Of a stretch of 64,000 nt of DNA, positions 55,273 through 63,916 are shown in pieces (position 1 is the first letter of the stretch; each line of letters starts with the position of its first letter). The notes beneath the pieces were generated by a model, which saw nothing but the letters and a program-made list of their open reading frames with translations, did no database searches and was not told the DNA's origin. Origin of the DNA: Ruegeria conchae (GTDB lineage Bacteria; Pseudomonadota; Alphaproteobacteria; Rhodobacterales; Rhodobacteraceae); NCBI RefSeq assembly GCF_000192475.1, contig NZ_AEYW01000006.1:62001-126000 (forward strand). Reading direction: 5' to 3'. A program made the translations under genes and the position numbers.

Positions 55273-56264
55273 TGCAGCGCTTTGGCTGGATTTTGGGGCG
55301 TCTGCTGCTGGGATTGGCCCTGATTGGTGGGTTGGTCTTCGTATTTGGCCCCCGTGAGCCTGTAGACCTGCATCCCCGTTTCGATCCACGCAAATTTGGT
55401 GAAGGCGTTCAGGTCTATTTTGAAAGCATCGAAACTGCCTATGACGACATCGAGCCGGGGGTCGAAAAGCGTGTGATCTGGCAGGATGAGTTTTATGAGC
55501 AGCGAACACCGTACGCCGTGCTTTATATCCATGGGTTCTCGGCCTCGTCAGAAGAGATCAGGCCGGTGCCCGATCGAGTCGCAGAGGCGCTGGGCGCCAA
55601 CCTTGTTTATACCCGGCTTCAAGGGCATGGGCGTGATGGTGACGCGATGGCTGAAGGGACAGCATCGGGCTGGATGCGGGATGCGGCCGAGGGGTTGGCA
55701 GCAGCCCGGGCAGTCGGAGAGCAGGTAGTTGTAATCTCGACATCTACTGGCGGAACTCTGGCGGCAGCAGCTGCGCTGGATACCGAACTGAGTGCGAATG
55801 TGGCCGCGATGATTTTTGTCTCTCCGAACTTCGGTGTGAACATGGCTGCGGCCTGGGTGCCAACTTTGCCTTGGGCGCGAGATTGGTTGCCTCTTTTGAT
55901 GGGGGCCGAGCGGGATGTATCCAGTTCTGATACTGAAAAGAATAGGTATTGGACAACAATCTACCCATGGGAGGCGGTTGTGCCGATGTCTGTCATCGTA
56001 GATGCAGTCTATGGGTTGGACTTTTCAGGTGCACCGATCCCCGCGCTATTCTGGTTCTCGGATGACGATCAAGTCGTGCGGCCGGACAGAACGCATGAAG
56101 TGGCAAAGGCATGGGGAGGCCCGGCCTCGGTTGCATTGGTGACCATGGGCCCCGGGGATGATCCAGCTTCGCACGTTGTGGCGGGGCGGTTGATGTCGCC
56201 CGGTCAGACGGATGCAACGGTCTCAGGTATGTTGGAGTGGCTATCGGAGCAGGGGATTGAGTGA
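55272..56264 (+). CDS. Membrane-anchored alpha/beta hydrolase
   Basis: This 330-residue protein has an N-terminal membrane anchor (about 5-27) followed by a hydrolase domain. IHGFSASSEE gives the oxyanion strand, STSTGGTLA the nucleophile elbow and FSDDDQVVRP the acid. The histidine is near the end (DDPASHVV). It is probably a periplasmic-facing esterase or thioesterase of unknown substrate. It is coupled to both neighbours through TGATG overlaps. Confidence 0.8.
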   Translation: MQRFGWILGRLLLGLALIGGLVFVFGPREPVDLHPRFDPRKFGEGVQVYFESIETAYDDIEPGVEKRVIWQDEFYEQRTPYAVLYIHGFSASSEEIRPVPDRVAEALGANLVYTRLQGHGRDGDAMAEGTASGWMRDAAEGLAAARAVGEQVVVISTSTGGTLAAAAALDTELSANVAAMIFVSPNFGVNMAAAWVPTLPWARDWLPLLMGAERDVSSSDTEKNRYWTTIYPWEAVVPMSVIVDAVYGLDFSGAPIPALFWFSDDDQVVRPDRTHEVAKAWGGPASVALVTMGPGDDPASHVVAGRLMSPGQTDATVSGMLEWLSEQGIE

Positions 56265-56689
56265 TGGAACAGCGTGTAAGTCTGATCACGATCGGCGTCG
56301 AAGACTTAGAAACAGCCGCTGTTTTTTATGAGAAACTGGGCTGGCGACGTGTTGAAAGTCCGGATGGGGTGATTGCGTTTGATCTGATCGGGCAAACGCT
56401 GGGCCTCTATCCACTTGCCGCTTTGGCTGACGAAATGGGAGTGGACGTCGCAACTCTGGGAGGCGGGTCAATGACGTTAAGCCATAACTGCCGAGCGAAA
56501 GATGACGTGGCAGCGCTGATTGATCAGGCGGAACGTGCCGGAGCGGAGGTGCTCAAGCCAGCATCAGACGTCTTCTGGGGCGGACATCACGGGTATTTTC
56601 GCGCTCCGGACAAGACGATCTGGGAAATTGCGTTCAACCCGTTCTCGACCTTAGCAGCGGACGGTTCCTTTCGCTGGAACGGGTACTGA
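56264..56689 (+). CDS. VOC-family protein (glyoxalase-like)
   Basis: This 141-residue protein has two betaalphabetabetabeta modules (VSLITIGVEDLETAAVFYEKLGW and the later FWGGHHGYFRAPDKTIWEIAF). The second half carries histidine and glutamate residues that could bind a metal. Substrate unknown. It follows the hydrolase with a TGATG overlap and precedes a GTG-started gene by 2 bases. Confidence 0.82.
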   Translation: MEQRVSLITIGVEDLETAAVFYEKLGWRRVESPDGVIAFDLIGQTLGLYPLAALADEMGVDVATLGGGSMTLSHNCRAKDDVAALIDQAERAGAEVLKPASDVFWGGHHGYFRAPDKTIWEIAFNPFSTLAADGSFRWNGY

Positions 56690-56691
56690 TC

Positions 56692-57324
56692 GTGCGTCGG
56701 CCGGGCAGCATGTGGAGCCTCGAGAACCTGGGTCGTGTGCGCCTTTCCCGGCATTTCTTCATGCGGGATTTCCTTTATTCCGAAATTGGAAACTTTCACG
56801 AGATACAGAACGTACCTGACAACCCCGATCTTGCGATCGAAACGGGGCGTGCGTTTTGTGAAACACTGATGGATCCACTGGAAGAGACCTTTGGGCGGGT
56901 CGCTGTACGCTCGGGCTATCGTTCTCGGTCCTTGAACCGGTTCGGGAACGAGAACAGATTGAACTGCGCCCGCAATGACAACCCATTAGAGTGCCACATC
57001 TGGGACTGGGGCGAAGGCGACGCGCGTGTCGCGGGTGCTTCGGTCGTTATACCATGGTTTGCCGACCGGTATGAACAAGGGCGCGATTGGCGGGATCTTG
57101 CGTGGTGGTTGCATGACCATCTGGATTACTCTGAAATCTGGTTTTTTCCGAAACTCTGCGCGTTCAATCTGGTATGGCGGCCCAAGCCTGTTAGGCGGAT
57201 CGACAGTTATATTGCGCCGCGCGGCTGCTTGTTGCGGGCGGGGGCCGATCCGGAAGAAACGCTGGCACAAAGGCAGGCGCGCTACGCGGATTTTCCGCCA
57301 TTCAGGGCGATCAGTTATCCCTGA
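56692..57324 (+). CDS. Hypothetical protein with a peptidase M15-like segment
   Basis: This 210-residue protein uses a GTG start. The segment RVAVRSGYRSRSLNRFGNEN recalls the SGYRS entry of M15/VanY-like peptidases. The later His-Asp zinc ligands are not placed clearly (LECHIWDWGEGDARV might supply them), so activity is doubtful. An in-frame ATG at 56710 is an alternative start. It is the last gene of the coupled set that starts at 54523. Confidence 0.5.
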   Translation: MRRPGSMWSLENLGRVRLSRHFFMRDFLYSEIGNFHEIQNVPDNPDLAIETGRAFCETLMDPLEETFGRVAVRSGYRSRSLNRFGNENRLNCARNDNPLECHIWDWGEGDARVAGASVVIPWFADRYEQGRDWRDLAWWLHDHLDYSEIWFFPKLCAFNLVWRPKPVRRIDSYIAPRGCLLRAGADPEETLAQRQARYADFPPFRAISYP

Positions 57325-57398
57325 AGTTTTACTTGCCCGCCCCTGGCAATCCTCTCATCCTGTAACAAAACAATAAACAACGAGCGGAGGGCGCCAGG

Positions 57399-58075
57399 GT
57401 GATCGAGCCGTTGGTTTTGCTGCCCGGATTGATGTGTGACGCGCGGTTGTTTCAGGCGCAGATCACAGCGATGTCGCATGATCGTGCGGTCACGGTTGCA
57501 CCAATCACCGGTGGTAAGCGGATAGAGGAGATCGCGTCGGGTCTGCTGGATCAACTACCGCATCGGTTCGCATTGTGTGGGTTTGGTCTGGGTGGAAGCA
57601 TCGCGCTTGAAATTGTGCGACGCGCGCCTGAGAGGGTGACACGATTATGTTTGATCACGGCAGAGGTGCAGGCGGACACGCCTCAGATCGCTGCAGACCG
57701 CGAAGAATTGATCATAGGGGCGCAGGCGGGACGGTTGGACGACGTCATGCGCAGCGTGATCGGTTCAGACATGCTGGCCCCAGGACCGAAACGAATTCCG
57801 ATTCTCGATGATGTATTGCAGATGGCCGGGGCGTTAGGACCGGATGTGTTGTGCGACAGATGCGAATATTGCAGCGGCGTCCGGATCAGCAAGGCACGTT
57901 GCGACGGATCAAGAGGCCGACCGTGATCATGTGCGGTGCTCATGATGCCGAAGACACGGTGCGGAAACACGCTTTCGTGGCAGATCTCATTCCGGATGCG
58001 GTGCTGCATGTAATTGATGGAGCTGGACATTTCCCAACACTGGAAGCTCCTGACACAGTAACTGAAACGCTGTAG
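57399..58075 (+). pseudogene. Frameshifted alpha/beta hydrolase, nucleophile lost
   Basis: The first frame (57399-57926) starts MIEPLVLLPGLMCDARLF and runs to about 57848. There the hydrolase sequence switches frame to RQMRILQRRPDQQGTLRRI and IDGAGHFPTLEAPD, ending at 58075. Joined, it is about 225 residues. A single missing base near GATGTGTTGTGCGAC explains the jump. The elbow reads LCGFGLGGS where homologues have G-x-S-x-G-G, so the nucleophile serine is also gone. Two independent defects argue for a real pseudogene. Confidence 0.78.
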
Positions 58076-58104
58076 GACTGGGTTCAAACTCCGCTACGGC
58101 TGAC

Positions 58105-58689
58105 CTAGTCGTAGAAAGCTGCGCGTTCTTCTTTTGTTAAAATGGTCGGTTGAGCAACGGGGGTGCCCGTCTCGGAATCGAAAAACGGTGTTTTCTTCCA
58201 GCTTCCCGACAGGCGCGATTTTAGAACCCGCTTCAGCAATCCCATGGCCGCGTAGCGAATTTTTTCATGAGATTGTTTGCCATCAGGCCCGGGCACAAAT
58301 CCGCGTGTGGTAACGGGACCAAGACTGTTGCTGTCGGGGATGCGTTTCACAATAACCCCCGCGAATGGAAATTTGGGGGTCAATGGCGTTGTTGCCAATG
58401 GCGCGTTGCAGCATTTGGCATACCACCGCAACATACCCTTGGGACTAAGCTGCATCAAAGCCAAGTGCTCGGCTCCTCGGTCTAACTCGATTTCTTCCGG
58501 GGCCATCTGAAAAATGTCGACAGGACCGGGGGCCGGGTCTGGCTGTTTGAAATAAAGCTGGGCTGCGCGACAATCATGGCAGAAGCAGACGACATGCGTA
58601 CCTGATTTGACGCCGCGCTCTGTGATGCGGCCAGAAAGCGCGCCGCAGTCACAGCTGAAGGAAAGTTCCTTGGCTGCGGTGCCGCTCAT
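58105..58689 (-). CDS. Cysteine-rich GFA/DUF6151-like protein
   Basis: This 194-residue protein has zinc-type cysteine motifs CDCG near the start, CFCHDC at about 35-40 and KCCNAPL near 92. The spacing is like glutathione-dependent formaldehyde-activating (GFA) and DUF6151 proteins. Function is not known. It overlaps the phaZ stop by ATGA, so it is co-translated with the PHA depolymerase. Confidence 0.75.
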   Translation of the reverse strand: MSGTAAKELSFSCDCGALSGRITERGVKSGTHVVCFCHDCRAAQLYFKQPDPAPGPVDIFQMAPEEIELDRGAEHLALMQLSPKGMLRWYAKCCNAPLATTPLTPKFPFAGVIVKRIPDSNSLGPVTTRGFVPGPDGKQSHEKIRYAAMGLLKRVLKSRLSGSWKKTPFFDSETGTPVAQPTILTKEERAAFYD

Positions 58690-59960
58690 GCCACTTTGTT
58701 GCTATTGGCGGCGCGACGGCGTGGTTTCTTGCGGCTGTTTTCATTCATGAAATCAATCACAAGCGGGCGGATGTTGTCACGCCAGCTGCGGCCCGCGAAA
58801 ATACCATAATGGCCAGCGCCAGGTTCGACATGGCTGGCTTTTTTGCTGTCCGGCAGGCCGGTGCACAAATCAAGCGCTGCAATGCACTGACCGGGTGCCG
58901 AGATATCGTCGTTCGCGCCTTCAACCGATTTCACGGCGACATCGGTAATCTTGCCGATATCCACCTTGTGTCCGGCGACAACAAATTCGTTCCGCGCAAT
59001 CTCGCGGTTCTTAAAGACCCGTTCGACGGTTGAAAGGTAGAACTCGGCCGTCATGTCCATCACGGCAAGATATTCATCATAGAACCGATTGTGGGCATCG
59101 TGATCCGAAGCTTCATCCCGGATCACCCGCTGGATTTGGTCCGAAAACGCCTTGCTATGACGCTCGGCATTCATCGACATGAACGAGGCAAGTTGCAGCA
59201 GGCCGGGATAGACCATGCGACCGACCCCTTTGTATTTGAAACCAACGCGCTGGATCATGGTTTCTTCCAGTTGGCCCATTGTAACGCGGCGACCAAAATC
59301 CGTGACCTCGGTTGGGGTCGCATCCGGATCGACCGGCCCACCGATCAAGGTCAGTGTGCTGGGCTGCGCTTTTGGTTCGACTTCGGCCAGATAGGCGGTT
59401 GCGGCCAATGTCAGAGGGGCAGGCTGGCAAACGGCGACAACGTGTGTGTCGGGCCCGAGTTCTTTCATAAAATCGACAAGGTAGAGGGTGTAATCCTCAA
59501 CATCGAACTTGCCTTCGGACACAGGGATATCGCGCGCATTATGCCAATCGGTGATGTAAACCTCGCAATTGACCAACAAGCTTTTGACGGTCGAGCGCAG
59601 CAGCGTCGCATAATGGCCCGACATGGGTGCCACCAGCAGAACTTTGCGAGGCTGCTCTTCACGCCCGTTGACGCGGAAGTGGATCAGGTCGCCGAACGGG
59701 CGCTCAAGCACTGTTGTGACATCGACCAAATGGTCCTTGCCATCTTCGCAGGTGAAGGTGCGAATACCCCAATCGGGTTTGACGACCATACGTTGGAATG
59801 TTCGCTCGGTTACTTCACCCCAGGCTGCCATCCAGTTGAAGGCCGGATTGGGTGTCATCGAAAACAGGGGATAGGACGCCATCGCGCTGGCGGTTGCACC
59901 AAGCCATTGGTTGGTGTTACGCATGGTTTCCATCAGGTCGTAAGTCATCATGTAGCGCAT
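58686..59960 (-). CDS. phaZ: Intracellular polyhydroxyalkanoate depolymerase
   Basis: This is a 424-residue PhaZ of the type that degrades native PHB granules. The nucleophile is C178 in VVAVCQPAPLTLAA, the family's cysteine elbow, with KVLLVAPMSGHYATLLR upstream and the late histidine in SHVEPGAGHYGIFAGR. It has no signal peptide. It is divergent from phaC across 111 bases that contain a PhaR-type palindrome, and it is followed by the DUF6151-like gene. Confidence 0.95.
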   Translation of the reverse strand: MRYMMTYDLMETMRNTNQWLGATASAMASYPLFSMTPNPAFNWMAAWGEVTERTFQRMVVKPDWGIRTFTCEDGKDHLVDVTTVLERPFGDLIHFRVNGREEQPRKVLLVAPMSGHYATLLRSTVKSLLVNCEVYITDWHNARDIPVSEGKFDVEDYTLYLVDFMKELGPDTHVVAVCQPAPLTLAATAYLAEVEPKAQPSTLTLIGGPVDPDATPTEVTDFGRRVTMGQLEETMIQRVGFKYKGVGRMVYPGLLQLASFMSMNAERHSKAFSDQIQRVIRDEASDHDAHNRFYDEYLAVMDMTAEFYLSTVERVFKNREIARNEFVVAGHKVDIGKITDVAVKSVEGANDDISAPGQCIAALDLCTGLPDSKKASHVEPGAGHYGIFAGRSWRDNIRPLVIDFMNENSRKKPRRRAANSNKVA

Positions 59961-60036
59961 CGAATGTGCCTCCTGAGTATCAGCCTGAGAATTCGGACCA
60001 TTCGCCGCTTTGCCCCCCGACGCCTACGACGTTATT

Positions 60037-60047
60037 CTGCACAGCAG
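60037..60047 (+). promoter_or_regulatory. PhaR-type palindrome in the phaZ-phaC gap
   Basis: CTGCACAGCAG matches CTGC-N3-GCAG, the operator described for PhaR in Paracoccus. It is 25 bases before the phaC ATG and lies between the divergent phaZ and phaC starts, so it may control either. Confidence 0.65.
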
Positions 60048-60071
60048 CGAGACTAGGGGGGAATTGTTAAA

Positions 60072-61874
60072 ATGACAACTACCGACGACCAGACGCCAGA
60101 ATTGACTGAAGAACATATTGAACGACTTAAAGAAAATATGGGCAAAGTCGAAGAATTGTCCAAACGCCTCGTCGAAGTCATGGCGGGAAAAACGCCGCAT
60201 ACCCCTGCGTTAGACGGCCCGAATCAAGAGCTTTTTGCAAAAGCAGCAACAGCCTATTGGGCCGATGTCATGCAAAACCCCTCAAAGCTGCTGGAACAAC
60301 AGATTGAGTATTGGGGAAAGTCAGTACTCAACTTTGCCGAAGCGCAGAAAGCGATGACTTCTGGCGAAAGCGAAGAGCCGGACGCCCCAGTCAAAGATAA
60401 GCGGTTTTCCAACCCGATGTGGGACACCAACCCCTATTTCCGCTTGATCCGCCAGCAATACCAGACCAATGCTGATGCGATCGCTCAGGCTGTCGCATCT
60501 GTTGATGACCTAGATACCAAAGACAAACAGCGCCTGCGTTATTTCTCGCAACAGATCATCGATATGATGGCGCCGACGAATTTTCTGGCCACCAACCCCG
60601 ATGCGCTGGAGAAAGCCGTCGAGACTGAAGGTCAGTCATTAATACAAGGGCTTGAAAACCTCGTATCCGATCTTGAGGCCAATGACGGCGAGATGGTTGT
60701 CCGGCTCGCCGACGAAAGCGCCTTTGAGATCGGTGGCAATATCGCGACAACGCCTGGAGACGTCGTTTACCGCAATCGGATGATGGAACTGATACAATAT
60801 AAACCGGTGACCGAGACGGTGCATGAAACCCCGATCGTTCTGTTCCCGCCCTGGATCAACAAATTCTATATCCTCGACCTGAAGGCTCAGAACAGCTTGA
60901 TTAAATGGGTGACCGAGCAGGGCTATACCCTGTTTGTGGTCAGCTGGGTCAATGCCGACAGCTCTCATGCTGATATCGGGATGGAAGACTATATTCAGGA
61001 AGGGTTTCTGACTGCCATCGAAGAGGCCAAGAAAATCTGCAAGGTCAAGCAGGTCAACGCGGTAGGCTACTGCATTGCTGGAACGACACTCAGCCTAACC
61101 CTTTCGCTAATGAAGCAACGCGGCGACAAATCGGTCAAATCGGCTACCTTCTTCACAACTCTGACGGATTTTGGCGAGCAGGGAGAATTTACGCCGTTCC
61201 TGCAAAACGATTTCGTAGATGGGATCGAAGATCAGGTTTCAAAAGACGGCGTGCTGAAGGCCTGGATCATTGGCCGGACGATGTCTTTCCTGCGTTCACG
61301 GGATCTGATCTACACACCGGCGATCCGCAGCTACATGATGGGTGAGACACCGCCCGCCTTCGATCTGCTTTACTGGAACGGTGATGGGGCCAATCTGCCA
61401 GGAAAGATGGCGATCCAGTATCTGCGCGGTTTATGTCAGGGCAATGGTTTCGTGACGGACGGGTTCGAATTGCTGGGGCAGAAGCTGCATATCAAAGATG
61501 TGGATGTGCCGCTTATGGCGATTACCTGTGAAACAGACCATATTGCCGCCTGGAAAGACTGCTATCGCGGTGTGCAGCAGATGGGTTCGAAATCAAAATC
61601 CTTTGTCGTGTCTGAGTCCGGTCATATCGCAGGCATCGTCAATCCGCCCAGTAAGAAGAAATACGGCCACTATACCAACCCTGATCTTAAAGCGGATGCT
61701 GAGACCTGGCTGAAAGAGGCTGACTTCCACGAAGGTTCGTGGTGGCCGATGTGGGAAGCGTGGTTGAAGAAGCGGTCAGGCAAGCAGGTTCCGGCCCGGG
61801 ATACCGGCGATTCGGATCATCCGCGCTTATGTCCGGCTCCGGGGACCTATGTTTTGGTCAAGGCAAACCGCTGA
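60072..61874 (+). CDS. phaC: Class I polyhydroxyalkanoate synthase
   Basis: This 600-residue polymerase joins 3-hydroxyacyl-CoA units into PHA on the granule surface. The lipase-like box holds the catalytic cysteine C334 in VGYCIAGTTLS. The conserved N-terminal part (YWADVMQNPSKLLEQQ, NPMWDTNPYFRLIRQQY) and PPWINKFYILDL are present, and the catalytic histidine is near the end in SGHIAGIVNPPS. AGGGGGGAA provides the ribosome-binding site. Size is typical of class I enzymes. Confidence 0.97.
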   Translation: MTTTDDQTPELTEEHIERLKENMGKVEELSKRLVEVMAGKTPHTPALDGPNQELFAKAATAYWADVMQNPSKLLEQQIEYWGKSVLNFAEAQKAMTSGESEEPDAPVKDKRFSNPMWDTNPYFRLIRQQYQTNADAIAQAVASVDDLDTKDKQRLRYFSQQIIDMMAPTNFLATNPDALEKAVETEGQSLIQGLENLVSDLEANDGEMVVRLADESAFEIGGNIATTPGDVVYRNRMMELIQYKPVTETVHETPIVLFPPWINKFYILDLKAQNSLIKWVTEQGYTLFVVSWVNADSSHADIGMEDYIQEGFLTAIEEAKKICKVKQVNAVGYCIAGTTLSLTLSLMKQRGDKSVKSATFFTTLTDFGEQGEFTPFLQNDFVDGIEDQVSKDGVLKAWIIGRTMSFLRSRDLIYTPAIRSYMMGETPPAFDLLYWNGDGANLPGKMAIQYLRGLCQGNGFVTDGFELLGQKLHIKDVDVPLMAITCETDHIAAWKDCYRGVQQMGSKSKSFVVSESGHIAGIVNPPSKKKYGHYTNPDLKADAETWLKEADFHEGSWWPMWEAWLKKRSGKQVPARDTGDSDHPRLCPAPGTYVLVKANR

Positions 61875-61898
61875 TATCACTTTGAAACTCAAAATTTT

Positions 61899-61909
61899 CT
61901 GCATCGCAG
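61899..61909 (+). promoter_or_regulatory. PhaR-type palindrome, phaP promoter, box 1
   Basis: CTGCATCGCAG is a perfect CTGC-N3-GCAG palindrome in the phaC-phaP gap. It is exactly 30 bases, about three helical turns, from box 2. Confidence 0.7.
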
Positions 61910-61928
61910 CAAGAAAAAACTTGCAATG

Positions 61929-61939
61929 CTGCGATGCAG
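61929..61939 (+). promoter_or_regulatory. PhaR-type palindrome, phaP promoter, box 2
   Basis: CTGCGATGCAG is the second CTGC-N3-GCAG palindrome, extended to TGCTGCGATGCAGCA. It lies 78 bases before the phaP ATG, where a repressor would block the promoter. Confidence 0.75.
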
Positions 61940-62006
61940 CAATCATATTGCCTTCAAGCTGATGAGAACCGGGGTGGGCCCGGAACGGCTAGAAGGATTT
62001 AGGACA

Positions 62007-62453
62007 ATGGCAAAGACCCAAGACTTTACCGCGACCCTGAAAGACATGATGGGCGCGTTCCCGGTTGACACAACCGCTCTGGAAGACGCATTCAAATCGA
62101 CCGCTTCGCTGAACGAAAAGCTGTCGGGTGTTGCTCTGGACGCAGCTGAAAAATCGGCTGAAATCTCGAACAAATGGACCAAAGAAACTCTGGCCAAACT
62201 GACCGAGATGTCGAAAGCAAAAACCGAGCCTGCAGATTACGCAAAAGCCGCAACCGACTTCGCAAGCGCGTCGGCTGAAGTTGCTGCTGAAAACCTGGCT
62301 GCTTTCGCTGAGATTGCGAAAAAAGTTCAGACCGAAACCGTTGAGCTGCTGATGGCGGCTGGCAAAGACGCTGCAGAAGATGCAACTGCAGCTGTCAAAA
62401 AAGCCACCAACGAGGTGACTGCTGCAGCAAAGAAAGCAGCAACTGCAAAGTAA
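62007..62453 (+). CDS. phaP: Phasin, PHA granule-coat protein
   Basis: This 148-residue helical protein starts MAKTQDFTATLKDMM. It has the phasin_2 pattern of Ala/Lys/Glu-rich amphipathic helices (EKSAEISNKWTKETLAKLTEM, ASASAEVAAENLAAFAEIAKK) and a KKAT/AAKK tail. It coats PHA granules and limits their size. The ATG at 62007 follows AGAAGGATTTAGGAC. Two PhaR-type boxes precede it and a terminator follows. Confidence 0.93.
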   Translation: MAKTQDFTATLKDMMGAFPVDTTALEDAFKSTASLNEKLSGVALDAAEKSAEISNKWTKETLAKLTEMSKAKTEPADYAKAATDFASASAEVAAENLAAFAEIAKKVQTETVELLMAAGKDAAEDATAAVKKATNEVTAAAKKAATAK

Positions 62454-62503
62454 GATAAGACTGCGACTTAGCACCCATTCCTCCCAAATGGTGCAATCGC
62501 TGC

Positions 62504-62535
62504 GGGCAGGTCGCTTGACCTGCCCTTTCTTTTTG
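62504..62535 (+). terminator. Rho-independent terminator between phaP and phaR
   Basis: GGGCAGGTC and GACCTGCCC pair perfectly over 9 bp around GCTT and are followed by TTTCTTTTT. It would separate abundant phaP mRNA from phaR. Confidence 0.92.
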
Positions 62536-62589
62536 TTCTGCAGTCGCATAACCTCTGCTGCAACGCATCATCCTTGGGGAGGGTACAGG

Positions 62590-63144
62590 GTGTCGGAACA
62601 AGAAAAACCTCTGCTGATCAAGCGTTATGCCAGCCGTCGGCTGTATAATACTGAGACTAGCGATTACGTGACGCTTGAAGATATCGCGGGCTTTATTCGC
62701 GACGGGCGTGAAGTGCAGATCATCGACCTGAAAACCGGCGATGATCTGACCCGCCAATATCTGCTTCAAATCATTGCCGAACACGAAAGCCGTGGCGAGA
62801 ATGTGCTGCCGGTCAACGTCCTGAATGATCTGGTCCGTAGCTACATGGTGCCGGGCGGGGGCATGATGCCACAATTCCTGCAGAGCTCGTTCGAGATGCT
62901 GCGTGAAAGCCAGTCCAAGATGATGGAAAACATGAATGCGATGAACCCGATGTCACAGATGCCGGGTTTCGACGCGATGCAGGCGCAGCAAAAGGCTTTC
63001 CTGAAGGCAATGACCGGGGGCTTGGCTGGCAACTGGTCCAGCCCCGAGCAAGAGCCTGAGGCACCGTCCGAGCCGAAAGAAGATCTGGACGACATCAAGA
63101 AGCAGCTTGCCGATTTGCAGCAGAAGCTTTCAAAGCTGAGCTGA
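62590..63144 (+). CDS. phaR: PHA synthesis repressor PhaR
   Basis: This is a 184-residue regulator. The N-terminal PHB/PHA accumulation DNA-binding domain is IKRYASRRLYNTETSDYVTL with GFIRDGREVQIIDLKTGDD. The following PHB-binding repeat covers DDLTRQYLLQIIAEHE. A Met/Gln-rich middle and a C-terminal coiled coil complete it. It represses phaP until it is drawn to PHA granules. The start is GTG at 62590 after GGGGAGGGTACA. Its likely operators are the three CTGC-N3-GCAG boxes. Confidence 0.95.
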   Translation: MSEQEKPLLIKRYASRRLYNTETSDYVTLEDIAGFIRDGREVQIIDLKTGDDLTRQYLLQIIAEHESRGENVLPVNVLNDLVRSYMVPGGGMMPQFLQSSFEMLRESQSKMMENMNAMNPMSQMPGFDAMQAQQKAFLKAMTGGLAGNWSSPEQEPEAPSEPKEDLDDIKKQLADLQQKLSKLS

Positions 63145-63152
63145 TTTTACCG

Positions 63153-63914
63153 ATGCGTTGGCTGTTTGTGCTGTGCGCGGTGCTTTGGGCATCCCAGACT
63201 GCAGCACAAGGGCAGTTCACGTCGATCTGGGAACCTGTCTGCACATTAGGACACGATACCGCTGCGGGCTGCGATGATATCCGCGCGCGCGAAATTCTGG
63301 ACGCTTCGACTGAACCTTGGCGCGCGATAGGGCGCGTCAACTTTGCCAGTCGTAGCCAACGGTCGCACTGCACGGGTGTTCTTGTCGCTGAACATTTGGT
63401 TCTGACCGCAGCGCATTGTCTGTTCAACACTGCCCGTCAGCGCTGGATCCCTCCTGGCAGCATCCGCTTTGCATCGGGTTATCAACGCGGTGAGGCCATT
63501 GCTGTCTCATCCGTCACTGCCTACCGGCTTGATGCAGAGCAGGGTGTCGGTGGTCGTTTCAACAATCGCGCTGATCTGGATTGGGCCGTATTGGAACTGG
63601 ACCAGCCGATTGGAGTCCAGTTGGGCTTTTTCTCGATTTTCCAGACCGCTGAGAGGGTCGGTTCGGTCGTAGGGTACCCCGGATTGCGCCCGCATGTGCT
63701 GAGTCAAACGGGCTCATGTGCCCCAAACCCGTCAGGTGATGGGCTTTTCCATGGGATTTGCCCGGTCATGATGGGAGATTCTGGTGCACCGTTCCTCGTA
63801 CAAACCGATGCGGGCCTCGCCGTTGCAGGAATACTATCGCGTATTGCACCAACCCCCGATGGGATTGATGCATTGTTTCTGTCTATACAGGAGTTCGATC
63901 TGGGCAGGCGTTAG
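63153..63914 (+). CDS. Secreted trypsin-like serine protease
   Basis: This 253-residue S1-family protease has a signal peptide ending at TAAQ (about residue 19). The catalytic triad is visible: H88 in VLTAAHC, D143 in ADLDWAVLEL and S210 in MMGDSGAPF. Several paired cysteines (C30/C40, C73/C89, C189/C203) fit disulfides in the periplasm or outside. It starts 8 bases after phaR and may be read from the same transcript, though no functional link is evident. Confidence 0.9.
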   Translation: MRWLFVLCAVLWASQTAAQGQFTSIWEPVCTLGHDTAAGCDDIRAREILDASTEPWRAIGRVNFASRSQRSHCTGVLVAEHLVLTAAHCLFNTARQRWIPPGSIRFASGYQRGEAIAVSSVTAYRLDAEQGVGGRFNNRADLDWAVLELDQPIGVQLGFFSIFQTAERVGSVVGYPGLRPHVLSQTGSCAPNPSGDGLFHGICPVMMGDSGAPFLVQTDAGLAVAGILSRIAPTPDGIDALFLSIQEFDLGRR

Positions 63915-63916
63915 AG

